From NCBI GenBank assembly GCA_014695325.1, contig JACJNZ010000037.1, positions 62,001 through 126,000 of the forward strand: a stretch of 64,000 nucleotides of DNA, read 5' to 3'. Of the stretch, positions 24,753 to 33,387 are shown piece by piece (position 1 is the stretch's first letter; every line of letters begins with the position of its first letter). The DNA comes from Cyanobacteria bacterium FACHB-502 (lineage in GTDB: Bacteria; Cyanobacteriota; Cyanobacteriia; Elainellales; Elainellaceae). The notes below the pieces were generated by a model, which searched no databases, had not been told where the DNA came from, and was given only the letters and a program-made list of their open reading frames with translations. Both the position numbers and the translations under genes were made by a program.

Positions 24753-25712
24753 ATGAGCCAAAACCCTACTGTTAGCATTCTCATACCCTGCTACAACGCC
24801 GATCGCTGGATCGCCCAAGCAATTCAAAGTGCTCTCGGTCAAACTTATCCGCACAAGGAAGTGATCGTTGTAGATGATGGGTCAAGTGATCGTAGCCTCG
24901 ACATCATTAGAAGCTTTAGCGATCGAATTCGCTGGGAAACTGGACCGAATCGTGGCGGCAACGCAGCGCGAAATCGCCTCCTAGAGCTGAGTCAGGGCGA
25001 GTGGATTCAGTATCTTGACGCTGATGATTACCTGCTGCCTGACAAGATCGAGCAGCAAATTCAGTTTCTTGCCCAAAATCCTGATGCAGATGTTATCTAT
25101 AGCCCTCACATTACAGAGGAGCTAGGCGAAAGTGGAGTATTTCATGCCCCTCCTACGATTGCACACCTGCCCCTGCCTCACGACCTCTGGCTGCTAACGA
25201 TTCAATGGAAAATGCCGCAAACGGGTGGGCTGCTGTTCGGCAAGCAGGCACTGATCGAGATCAAAGGCTGGCGCGAGGATCTCAGGCATTGCCAAGACTA
25301 TGACCTGTATGTGCGGCTGCTGATGGCAAACCAGCAATTCTCCTACTGCGATAAGGTAGGAGCAGTTTATCGCTGGTGGTGTAGTGGCACTGTAACGCGC
25401 AGAAAGATTGCAGAGATTTATCGAGATCGATTAGCAGTTCAAGGCACGATCGAGGCTCATCTAACAGCCACCAGACAACTCACTCTAGACCGAAAAAATG
25501 CCATTAACCAGGCGAGATTTGAATATGCGCGTAGAATCTATTCTTGGGATCAAGAGTGGGCTGTGCAAGTCGCTTCAGGTGTTAAAAACAACGATCCTAA
25601 GTTTGTTCCCTCTGATCAGATTGCTCCGGGTTTCTACCGCCACATCTATAAAACGATCGGCTTTACAGGAGCTGAGTACGTTGCAGCAGTGAAACGCAAA
25701 GTTTGGAAGTAG
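24753..25712 (+). CDS. GT2-family glycosyltransferase
   Basis: A 319-residue GT-A enzyme with textbook motifs: VSILIPCYNADRWIAQAI, VVDDGSSDRS at about 39-48, GGNAARNRLLELSQGEW, and the metal motif YLDADDYLLPDK at about 87-98. The REDLRHCQDYDLYVRLLMA block closes the catalytic domain, with its Asp pair as candidate base region. It follows the preceding gene by about 120 nt, and the next gene starts 17 nt downstream. One sugar transfer in repeat-unit assembly is expected; donor unknown. Confidence 0.92.
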   Translation: MSQNPTVSILIPCYNADRWIAQAIQSALGQTYPHKEVIVVDDGSSDRSLDIIRSFSDRIRWETGPNRGGNAARNRLLELSQGEWIQYLDADDYLLPDKIEQQIQFLAQNPDADVIYSPHITEELGESGVFHAPPTIAHLPLPHDLWLLTIQWKMPQTGGLLFGKQALIEIKGWREDLRHCQDYDLYVRLLMANQQFSYCDKVGAVYRWWCSGTVTRRKIAEIYRDRLAVQGTIEAHLTATRQLTLDRKNAINQARFEYARRIYSWDQEWAVQVASGVKNNDPKFVPSDQIAPGFYRHIYKTIGFTGAEYVAAVKRKVWK

Positions 25713-25729
25713 TTTTCGGAGTATGCCGT

Positions 25730-26683
25730 ATGGGATTATGTGAAGTTAGAATTCCTACCTATAAACGTCCGCAGCTGCTTAAACGGGCACTGACCAGCTT
25801 AATCAATCAGACTCATTCAAACTGGATTGCGCTGGTTATGGATGATTCTCCTGCGCAGGAAGCCAAAGCAGTGGTTACAGAATTGGAGGATGAGAGAATT
25901 CAGTATACTCCCAACCCAACCAACCTAGGATGTGCAGGAAATTTAAACCGTGCGTTTACTTCCAAAGCATTAATGGACGGCGTTTACGCTTGTATTCTTG
26001 AAGATGATAACTGGCTCATGCCGAACTTCATAGCCGAGAATATTGCATCACTTGAAACTCATGGAGTTGACATGATGCTACGAAATCAGGAAATCTGGCT
26101 TCAGGAGCGGGACACTGCCACACCAACCGATAGAACAACGAGGGGAGACTGCTTTACAGATCGCGTATATGCCCCGATCGAGCTACAGGCGCACCTGTTT
26201 TATTTCGAGGGCATCTCCAATGGAGGGTTATTCTGGCGAACTTCGCTTCAGTCTAATCTTCAAGTTAGTGATGATGTATCTGATGCCGGATTACAGGAAT
26301 ACTGCCGTACTTTACAAATTCAGGACAAGTTATACTTCGCACCTCAATCGCTGTGCTACTGGTCAGAAATGCCATCTAGCTTGTCGTTGAGGAATGCTCT
26401 TGGCAACCGTATCTTTGGTCGAGGTGTTCAATCTATCAAGCAGAGCTTGATTGCAAAGTATGGAAAAATGATTGTGTTAGAAGCTGCCGAAATTGCAGTT
26501 CAGTTAAACAAACAAGTTGAGTTTGAAACTTCTTTGTTGGATAGTTTATTCACCCACTATCCATTTCAGCAGTTAAACATCCTACAGTGTGCTCGCCAGT
26601 ATCTAAAATCTTATATGAAATTCAAGCTAGTTTCAGATCCGCTTTGCGGTTATTTTGCGTCCGCTCCAGTTCATCCTGCCTGA
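25730..26683 (+). CDS. GT2-family glycosyltransferase
   Basis: A 317-residue GT-A enzyme: EVRIPTYKRPQLLKRALTSL, VMDDSPAQE, NPTNLGCAGNLNRAF and the metal motif CILEDDNWLMPNF with Glu-Asp-Asp at 91-93. ATG 25730 is used; an upstream GTG- or TTG-type extension would overlap the previous stop, adds non-conserved residues, and the CGGAGT at 25717-25722 is well placed for 25730. The remaining C-terminal 130 residues are helical and less conserved. It is cotranscribed with its neighbours (19-nt gap to the next gene). Confidence 0.88.
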   Translation: MGLCEVRIPTYKRPQLLKRALTSLINQTHSNWIALVMDDSPAQEAKAVVTELEDERIQYTPNPTNLGCAGNLNRAFTSKALMDGVYACILEDDNWLMPNFIAENIASLETHGVDMMLRNQEIWLQERDTATPTDRTTRGDCFTDRVYAPIELQAHLFYFEGISNGGLFWRTSLQSNLQVSDDVSDAGLQEYCRTLQIQDKLYFAPQSLCYWSEMPSSLSLRNALGNRIFGRGVQSIKQSLIAKYGKMIVLEAAEIAVQLNKQVEFETSLLDSLFTHYPFQQLNILQCARQYLKSYMKFKLVSDPLCGYFASAPVHPA

Positions 26684-26702
26684 CCTATCCTTCTTTTAAC
26701 TA

Positions 26703-27662
26703 ATGCAATCTGAGATAACAATTCTACTGCCGATCTCAGCTCTAGTTCCCACCCGTCATCGTCCAGAGCCTTTTTCTCGAACTTTACAGAGTCTTGCAAA
26801 GCAGTCTGCTCAGCCTGTAGAGATGATTGTAGTGGATGGTTCAGACGATTGGCAGACGGAGGAGCTGTGTCAGAAATCGATTCCTGGTCTGAAAACCAGA
26901 ATTCAGTATTATCGAGCCACCGAGCTTGGGGCTGCTACCCAGCGAAATCAGGCAATTATCCGTGCAACACAGGATTTTATTTGGCTGATGGATGACGATA
27001 TCCTGCTGGAGCCAGACTGTCTGCTGCGGCTTTGGTCCGCTCTAAAAAGTGATACGCAGATGGGTGGGGTAAATGCCATGATTACCAATCAGCGTTATTT
27101 ACCTCCCGGTCGCGTTAGTCGAACCCTGTTTCAACTGCTGCATGGCAAAACTGAGAGCACTTATGCAGGAAAATGTATTGGTCCTGCGCTTAACTTACTG
27201 CCAGAAGATCGGGAAGACTTACCCGAAGTAGTTCCAGTAGAATGGCTGAACACAACCTGTACACTTTATCGACGGCCTGTATTACCTGAGCCACTCTTTC
27301 CATCTAACTTTGTTGGATACTCCTTGATGGAGGATGTGACACTTTCCCTCATGGTTGGTAAGCAGTGGAAACTCGCCAACGCACGAACTGCGCGTATCTT
27401 TCACGATAGCCAACCCGGCGATCACAAAAGTAATCCAGGCAGTTTGGCAAAGATGGAGTTGGTGAATCGTCATTATGTGATGACACAAATTCTCAATCGC
27501 CGACAGATTCAGGATTATCTGAAGTTAACGCTTCTGCAACTGTTCGAAATCGCTGCACTGCTCCAGACCCTTCAGGGATGGCGATCGTTCCCTGCTGTGA
27601 TTGTTGGAAAAGTTGAAGCTGTTGCTTACATTGTAAAATCTTTGCAATTTACGATTAAGTAG
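26703..27662 (+). CDS. GT2-family glycosyltransferase
   Basis: A 319-residue GT-A enzyme: ISALVPTRHRPEPFSRTL, MIVVDGSDDWQT, AATQRNQAI and the triple Asp metal site WLMDDDILLEPD at 97-99. The FVGYSLMEDVTLSLMVGKQW region corresponds to the ED motif of GT2 enzymes, and IFHDSQPGDH may be acceptor-contacting. A hydrophobic end (LQLFEIAALLQTL) may associate with membrane. The gene is followed 8 nt later by the next glycosyltransferase. Substrate unknown. Confidence 0.9.
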   Translation: MQSEITILLPISALVPTRHRPEPFSRTLQSLAKQSAQPVEMIVVDGSDDWQTEELCQKSIPGLKTRIQYYRATELGAATQRNQAIIRATQDFIWLMDDDILLEPDCLLRLWSALKSDTQMGGVNAMITNQRYLPPGRVSRTLFQLLHGKTESTYAGKCIGPALNLLPEDREDLPEVVPVEWLNTTCTLYRRPVLPEPLFPSNFVGYSLMEDVTLSLMVGKQWKLANARTARIFHDSQPGDHKSNPGSLAKMELVNRHYVMTQILNRRQIQDYLKLTLLQLFEIAALLQTLQGWRSFPAVIVGKVEAVAYIVKSLQFTIK

Positions 27663-27670
27663 GGATAGCA

Positions 27671-28456
27671 ATGATTATATTTATAATTCCATTTATCTCA
27701 AAGCAGGTTTGTAAGGACTGGAAGTTAGCAATTGCTTTACTACAAGGAACACTAAACTCTATTGCCAATCAAAGCGATGATCGGTTTAAAGTAATTGTAA
27801 GCTGTCATGAAATTCCAGAAGTGAGCTTCAAAGGTGATGTAGAAAAACTTACCTTTTTACCAATGAATTATTCGCCCCTAGACGATGAGTGGAAGGGCAA
27901 ATCTCAAACTGATCGAATGATGAAGTGTTGCACCGCACTGCTTAGTCTAAAAAATACAGAATTTAAATACTGTATGGCAGTAGATGCAGATGATAGAATA
28001 CACCGTGACTTGGTAGCTTTTCTATGCCAAGAACCTCAAGCAGACGGATGGATCGTGGACAGGGGCTATCAGGTTGATTATCACTCCAATAGAGTAATGA
28101 AATACAGTCAGCTCAGTAAAATCTGTGGATCGACCATAATTCTGTCTAAGAAGTTAGCTGGAATTCCCCAGGAATACACTGCCGAAGAATATAAGAAGTG
28201 TATTTATTGTCAAGGGCATCAAACGATGGAAGACTTTTTTGCAAAGCAAGGATATAGTTTGTATTCTATACCTTTTTATGCAGTTCAATACATTCTTAAT
28301 CACAATATAAACCACTCTATAATCTGGCGGAATAGTATAAAAAGCCAAGTAAAGAAAATATTAAAGTTTTGGGTGGTTGGCAATCAAATGACATTTGAAA
28401 ATCAAAAAGAATTTGGATATTTTCAATCGAAAAAAAACAGAAAACCAAGATTCTAA
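27671..28456 (+). CDS. GT2-like glycosyltransferase
   Basis: A 261-residue protein with a minimal GT-A core: MIIFIIPFISKQV, LQGTLNSIANQSDDRFKVIV, then YCMAVDADDRIHRDL with the DADD motif at 105-108. The middle holds GWIVDRGYQVDYHSNR, as in enzymes resembling hypothetical glycosyltransferases of exopolysaccharide loci. The C-terminus (HTNIN-like region and a Lys-rich tail) is poorly conserved. Very AT-rich compared with genes east of 30 kb. Assignment to GT2 is likely but weaker than for its neighbours. Confidence 0.75.
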   Translation: MIIFIIPFISKQVCKDWKLAIALLQGTLNSIANQSDDRFKVIVSCHEIPEVSFKGDVEKLTFLPMNYSPLDDEWKGKSQTDRMMKCCTALLSLKNTEFKYCMAVDADDRIHRDLVAFLCQEPQADGWIVDRGYQVDYHSNRVMKYSQLSKICGSTIILSKKLAGIPQEYTAEEYKKCIYCQGHQTMEDFFAKQGYSLYSIPFYAVQYILNHNINHSIIWRNSIKSQVKKILKFWVVGNQMTFENQKEFGYFQSKKNRKPRF

Positions 28457-28540
28457 AACCTGTCTCAAGTACTATTTTATCGCAGCGAATTAATCAAGAA
28501 GACCAATTGCATTCTGACTAGAGTCTAGAGTTTTTGAACA

Positions 28541-29155
28541 ATGCGTTTCAATACCATCCTTGTTGCCCCAAATAAATATCTTCAGGCTTGTTTCAGCCAT
28601 GGACGAAACATTTACTATTGGCTTTTAGGCGTTAAGATCAAGGGATATGTTTGGATGCGGTCGATTGAGATTCCCCGAAATTTTCATGACATTGAAATTG
28701 AAGCTGCTGCTGCTCTCGATCGAGGTGTAATCTTACTCTGTAGCGGCGAACCAAGTCTTCAGCCTAAAATTCGTATCGGCGCAAACACTTATATTAATCG
28801 GAATGCTTTTATTGATGCTTCTTTAGAGATCACGATTGGTCATGAATGCGCCATCGGTCCCGGATGCTACATTACCGATCATGATCACGGAACAGAGTTA
28901 GGCTTACCTCCACTGGCACAGCCTCTTATTTCTAAACCAACTCAAATTGGTGATCGGGTCTGGTTAGGGGCGAATGTCACTGTGCTGAAAGGAGTTACGA
29001 TCGGCGCGGATGCAGTGGTTGGTGCAGGGAGTGTGGTAACCAAAGATATTCCAGAACGAGCGATCGCCGTTGGAGCACCTGCAAAAGTCATTCGGTATAG
29101 ACAAGGTGCAGGTATGGAGTCTACAGATCAACTGATTAAGTCCCTACAGCAATGA
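28541..29155 (+). CDS. Left-handed beta-helix acyltransferase
   Basis: A 204-residue O-acetyltransferase of the LbetaH (hexapeptide-repeat) family. Repeats run from IRIGANTYINRNAFIDAS through VWLGANVTVLKGVTIGADAVVGAGSVVTKDI; the likely catalytic His lies in CYITDHDHGTELG. Such enzymes transfer acetyl from acetyl-CoA to a sugar hydroxyl in lipid-linked or polymer glycans, and the closing AVGAPAKVIRY matches the family. The stop overlaps the next gene by 4 nt (ATGA), implying coupled translation with the GT2 that follows. Confidence 0.92.
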   Translation: MRFNTILVAPNKYLQACFSHGRNIYYWLLGVKIKGYVWMRSIEIPRNFHDIEIEAAAALDRGVILLCSGEPSLQPKIRIGANTYINRNAFIDASLEITIGHECAIGPGCYITDHDHGTELGLPPLAQPLISKPTQIGDRVWLGANVTVLKGVTIGADAVVGAGSVVTKDIPERAIAVGAPAKVIRYRQGAGMESTDQLIKSLQQ

Positions 29156-30045
29156 ATACTTGTCCTATTACGGTTGCAATTCCAACTTACCGCCGACCAA
29201 ATCAGTTACTTAAAACTCTCAGGCAAATTCAACAGTGTAACCCTCAACCTGACGAAATTATCATTCATATTGACAATAATGACTCTGAAACTGAGTTTGC
29301 ATTAAAAGGTAATGGTCTTCTTTTAAATTTCCTCATTATTAAAAGCTCGGTTCAGATTGGACCGGGAGGAGGTCGAAATTTAGCGATCGCCCGTGCTAAA
29401 AATGCGATCGTTGCTAGCTTTGATGATGACTCTTATCCAATTGATTCAGATTATTTCGCCCGTCTTATTCAGTTATTCGAGCTGTTTCCAAAAGCAGCCG
29501 TAATTGGTTCTGCGATCTTTCATCAGAATGAGACGGTTACGCCTGATGAGTACACAGCAACCTGGGCAGCAGATTTTGTGGGCTGCGGCTGTGCTTATCG
29601 CAGAGATGTTTTTCTGCAAACTAAAGGCTATGTGCCACTTCCCATGGCTTATGGGATGGAGGAAACCGATCTGTCGTTACGCCTGCATCATCTGGGGTGG
29701 GGAATACTACAAAGTCAGTGGCTAAGAGTATTTCACGATACGAAACTAGAACACCACAGCAACCCTCAAATTACCGCCGCCAGTATTGCAAATCAGGCTC
29801 TGTTAGCTTACCTCAGATATCCGATCAGTTTATGGTGGCTGGGTGGGATGCAGTGCCTCAGTCGAGTTTCCTGGCTGATGCGGCATCAACGCTGGAACGG
29901 AATTTTGGCAGGACTGTTCTCAATTCCAGAATTGATTCGGCAACAGCACTATCATCGCCAAACCATTTCTGCCAAATCGCTCTGGTCATACTTGCGGCTG
30001 CGTCGCGGCGAATCTTCTAATGTTCCCATGCTGGAAGTGCTATGA
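29152..30045 (+). CDS. GT2-family glycosyltransferase
   Basis: A 297-residue GT-A enzyme. It has ITVAIPTYRRPNQLLKTL, IIIHIDNNDSETE, GPGGGRNLAIARAKN and the metal motif SFDDDSYPID with Asp91-93. A cysteine-rich stretch FVGCGCAYRRDVF follows, then AYGMEETDLSLRLHHLG, the ED motif region. The first and last bases overlap the acyltransferase and the next GT4 gene by 4 nt each. So acyltransferase, GT2 and GT4 form a tight translational unit. Confidence 0.9.
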   Translation: MNTCPITVAIPTYRRPNQLLKTLRQIQQCNPQPDEIIIHIDNNDSETEFALKGNGLLLNFLIIKSSVQIGPGGGRNLAIARAKNAIVASFDDDSYPIDSDYFARLIQLFELFPKAAVIGSAIFHQNETVTPDEYTATWAADFVGCGCAYRRDVFLQTKGYVPLPMAYGMEETDLSLRLHHLGWGILQSQWLRVFHDTKLEHHSNPQITAASIANQALLAYLRYPISLWWLGGMQCLSRVSWLMRHQRWNGILAGLFSIPELIRQQHYHRQTISAKSLWSYLRLRRGESSNVPMLEVL

Positions 30046-31256
30046 ACCCATCCTCCTGGATTTGCTGCCAGCTTGGCGCAAGAGAACATTACGCGGTTCC
30101 CCGCTCGCTTCATCAAACTGGTCAACTTGCCGCCTTAATTACGGATGCTTGGGTTCCACCAAAGTCTATATTCAACGCCTTACCGAATTTCCTGCTTCGT
30201 AGTCTGCGCGATCGCTTTCATCCTGATTTGGAAGCGTCAATAGTCCAGGGATTCACAGCTTCCCTGCTTCAGTTTGAACTGCGCCAGAAACTCCAGAGGA
30301 CAGGGGAATGGGATCGCATGATTGCTCGAAATCACTGGTTTCAGCAAAAGGCGATCGCGCACCTCAAACGGATGGCTCCCCAACTCTCAGCAACCGGCTC
30401 TCGCCCTGTTCTATTTGCATACAGCTACGCGGCACTGGACATTCTCAAATATGCCAGATCTCAGGGCTGGTACACTCTATTGGGACAGATTGATCCGGGT
30501 CTAATCGAGGAAGAAATCGTGATTCGGGAGCATCAAAAATATCCGGCACTAGCTCCATCCTGGCAACCCGTACCGCCCTATTACTGGGAGACCTGGAAGC
30601 AGGAATGCGAAATCGCCGATCGCATCGTCGTGAATTCTGCCTGGTCACATCAGGCATTGCAGCAGGCAGGGATTGCCTCAGACAAGATTAGCATTATTCC
30701 CCTGGTGTACAGTCCGCCAGAGCAGGCGCGATCATTTCAGCGCACCTATCCCGATCGCTTTTCGGCTGAACGACCGCTGCGGGTTCTATTTCTGGGGCAG
30801 GTAGTTTTGCGGAAAGGCATTGCTGCTCTACTGGAGGCAGCCGACAAACTGAAGGGGGAACCGATCGAGTTTTGGATTGTGGGGCGATCAGAAGTCACGC
30901 CACCAGAACCATCAAGCAACATTCGCTGGATTGGTGCAATTCCCCGCAGCACTACAGCAGACTACTATCGGCAAGCAGATGTCTTCTTATTTCCAACCCT
31001 CTCCGATGGGTTTGGTTTAACCCAACTTGAAGCACAAGCCTGGAAGCTTCCCCTGATTGTCTCCAAGTTTTGTGGAGAAGTTGTGATAGACAATATCAAC
31101 GGTAAAGTGCTACCAGAAGTTACTGGAGGAGCGATCACAGCCGTACTGATGGAAATTTTGGAGCATCCACAGGAGCTATTAGAACTCGCTCAAAATTCAG
31201 CTCAATCTATCATGTCAGACTTATCGCTGCAATTCAGCCAACTCAGCCAATTTTAG
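30042..31256 (+). CDS. GT4-family glycosyltransferase
   Basis: A 404-residue GT-B enzyme. The N-domain includes CQLGAREHYAVPRSLHQTGQ, ITDAWVPPKS and VLFAYSYAALDILKYA; the donor domain opens LRVLFLGQVVLRKGIAALLE and has the SDGFGLTQLEAQAW E-x7-E region. The N-terminal domain is unusually long, with CQLGAREHY at its start; similar enzymes occur in cyanobacterial exopolysaccharide loci. ATG 30042 overlaps the GT2 stop by 4 nt. HIP1-type GCGATCGC sites become frequent from here eastwards. Confidence 0.88.
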   Translation: MNPSSWICCQLGAREHYAVPRSLHQTGQLAALITDAWVPPKSIFNALPNFLLRSLRDRFHPDLEASIVQGFTASLLQFELRQKLQRTGEWDRMIARNHWFQQKAIAHLKRMAPQLSATGSRPVLFAYSYAALDILKYARSQGWYTLLGQIDPGLIEEEIVIREHQKYPALAPSWQPVPPYYWETWKQECEIADRIVVNSAWSHQALQQAGIASDKISIIPLVYSPPEQARSFQRTYPDRFSAERPLRVLFLGQVVLRKGIAALLEAADKLKGEPIEFWIVGRSEVTPPEPSSNIRWIGAIPRSTTADYYRQADVFLFPTLSDGFGLTQLEAQAWKLPLIVSKFCGEVVIDNINGKVLPEVTGGAITAVLMEILEHPQELLELAQNSAQSIMSDLSLQFSQLSQF

Positions 31257-31291
31257 TCCAGCCTGATTAACTGTTTTTGGAGATTCGTTTA

Positions 31292-32200
31292 ATGCTTGAA
31301 ACCCTGCCACTTCCGCTAAGGCTTAAGATTGGTCTTCAGATAATGAGGATTCAGCGTAACTTTCCTTATCGCATTAAGCAGTACATCCATCATTTACCTC
31401 CAATTTATACACCCACAGACGGAACCACACTTGTCATCCTCACGCTGCGTAAAACATTTGTAGAATCACTCTGGACAGCCTATTCCTGGCTGCATTTTCT
31501 AACCGACAAGCCAGCACTGCAAATCGTGATGGATGGAGAGGTATCCGATGAAGAAAGAAAGAAGTTTTCCAGACTATTTCCGACAGGAAGAATTGCCAGT
31601 TTAGAGAGCTGTATTCAAAATTCGGAGACTTTATCGCAGCCGTTTATTCATAATTTTTATCAATTTCATAAATTTGGCAAGCCCCTCATTCTCAAGCTTG
31701 CCCTACAGGAAAAAACCGATATTTTATTCTCAGATCCGGATGTGCTGGTGTTTCAAACACCTGATGAAATTATTCATCATATTCGTGAAGGCGTCGGCTG
31801 CTTTTTTGTTGAAAAGAATGCTCAATCCATTTCTGAGTGGATTGCAAATCGAGCTGTCCAGCTGTCCCTCAAGTTGACTAGAGATTTTAATTCGGGCGTT
31901 TTATTGATTCCAAAGCAATCCTTATCGATCGAACTCTGCAATGCTTTATTAGAGGGCTGGTCGCCAGAAATTCCTGATTATTTCCCTGAGCAAACCATTT
32001 TTGATGTCCTAATGACTGCTGCTCAGGCTCATCCTCTCCCATCTGGCTCCTATCTGGTTAGCAATGCGGGGATGTGGTTTTGGGAAAATGATACGACCTA
32101 TGAATCTATTAAAATTCGCCACTTTGTTGGCAATGTTCGCCACAGAATGTACACCAGCGGATACCCCATGATGAAGCAACTTTTTGAATCTAACCGTTGA
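31292..32200 (+). CDS. GT-A glycosyltransferase, paralogue of 17967-18869
   Basis: A 302-residue protein with a DxD-like motif DILFSDPDVLVF (Asp148, Asp150), FNSGVLLIPKQ, and the C-terminal HFVGNVRHRMYTSG shared with the gene at 17967. ATG 31292 is chosen because TTTGGAGA (31277-31283) precedes it and an upstream TTG 31277 has no ribosome site. It is 35 nt after the GT4 gene and 44 nt before the next. Glycosyltransferase activity is inferred from the fold and context; the donor is unknown. Confidence 0.78.
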   Translation: MLETLPLPLRLKIGLQIMRIQRNFPYRIKQYIHHLPPIYTPTDGTTLVILTLRKTFVESLWTAYSWLHFLTDKPALQIVMDGEVSDEERKKFSRLFPTGRIASLESCIQNSETLSQPFIHNFYQFHKFGKPLILKLALQEKTDILFSDPDVLVFQTPDEIIHHIREGVGCFFVEKNAQSISEWIANRAVQLSLKLTRDFNSGVLLIPKQSLSIELCNALLEGWSPEIPDYFPEQTIFDVLMTAAQAHPLPSGSYLVSNAGMWFWENDTTYESIKIRHFVGNVRHRMYTSGYPMMKQLFESNR

Positions 32201-32244
32201 ATTCTACCAATCTTGCTTCATTAGCAGTTTACGGCAAGGAAGAG

Positions 32245-33360
32245 ATGAATTTACATCCGCTCAAAGTTGTTTTCTACTCAATCATTCCCTCACCCTATCA
32301 GAGGGATTTATTTCACGCACTGTCCCAGCGTCCTGAGATCAATCTTCAAGTCTACTACCTGGAAGCAGAAGTTGCCGATTCCCCCTGGTCGCGAAAGGCA
32401 CTACAAGCCTATGAAAAAGTTTTGCCTGGATTCTTCCTATCCTGGGGCGCGTCTCGATTTCATTTCAACTGGCATTTGCCAAACTCACGCGATGCAGATG
32501 TCGTGGTGCTGAACGGCTATCAAAATTTCACGGCTCAGTTTTTACTGTGGTTTTACGCGAATCGTGTTCCTTGCCTCTTCTGGGGTGAAAAAATTGTTGC
32601 TAATTCTGGTGGCATCAAAGGCAGGCTGCAAACTTTCCTAGTGGAAGGATTAAAGCGGTGTCGGGCGATCGTCGCGATTGGTTCTCGTGCTCAACAAGAC
32701 TATCAACAAAGATTTTCTAAACACCCTATTTTTAACATTCCCTACTACTGCAATCTTTCAGACTTCAAATCAACAGTTCAACGCCCGCGCTATCCTGTTA
32801 CCGTCTTTTTTTGCGGACAAATGATCAAGCGTAAGGGTGTTGATTTGCTGCTGCAAGCGTTCGATCGCCTCATTCAAGCTGGAGCCGAAGCGCGACTTTT
32901 GCTGGTTGGTCGTGAAGCAGAACTACCAGAGATGCTGCAATCGATTTCTGCCGAGGCACAGCAGCACATCACTTATGCCGGGTTTCACGATCCAGAATAC
33001 CTGCCCCAGTTTTTCGAGCAAGCCGATATTTTTGTACTGCCGAGCCGCTACGATGGCTGGGGTGTTGTTGTCAATCAGGCGTTAGGGGCGGGATTGCCAA
33101 TTATTTGCTCTGATGCCGTGGGCGCAGCTTCAGATCTCGTTGAAGCAGGAGTGAATGGAGCGATCGTGCCTGCTGGTAATGCAGATGCTTTATATGCTGC
33201 TCTCATGCACTACGTTTTTCATCCAGACAAGATAGCAGCCGCAAGTCAGACATCGATTGCGAAAGCCACAGCCTGGACACCAGAAGTTGGAGCGAAACGC
33301 TGGGTTGAAGTTTTGGAAAAACTTACGGATTTAGACGAGATACATAGAAAAGAAATGTAG
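32245..33360 (+). CDS. GT4-family glycosyltransferase
   Basis: A 371-residue GT-B enzyme. The N-domain starts LKVVFYSIIPSPYQRDLFHAL, and the donor domain opens VTVFFCGQMIKRKGVDLLLQA and closes with the E-x7-E region SRYDGWGVVVNQALGAGLP, where the first Glu is Asp. ATG 32245 with AGGAAGAG close upstream is preferred to a TTG at 32197. It is 27 nt before the next glycosyltransferase gene. One sugar transfer onto the repeat unit is expected. Confidence 0.88.
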   Translation: MNLHPLKVVFYSIIPSPYQRDLFHALSQRPEINLQVYYLEAEVADSPWSRKALQAYEKVLPGFFLSWGASRFHFNWHLPNSRDADVVVLNGYQNFTAQFLLWFYANRVPCLFWGEKIVANSGGIKGRLQTFLVEGLKRCRAIVAIGSRAQQDYQQRFSKHPIFNIPYYCNLSDFKSTVQRPRYPVTVFFCGQMIKRKGVDLLLQAFDRLIQAGAEARLLLVGREAELPEMLQSISAEAQQHITYAGFHDPEYLPQFFEQADIFVLPSRYDGWGVVVNQALGAGLPIICSDAVGAASDLVEAGVNGAIVPAGNADALYAALMHYVFHPDKIAAASQTSIAKATAWTPEVGAKRWVEVLEKLTDLDEIHRKEM

Positions 33361-33387
33361 AGCCGTTTATCCGGTGATTTCTCTTCC

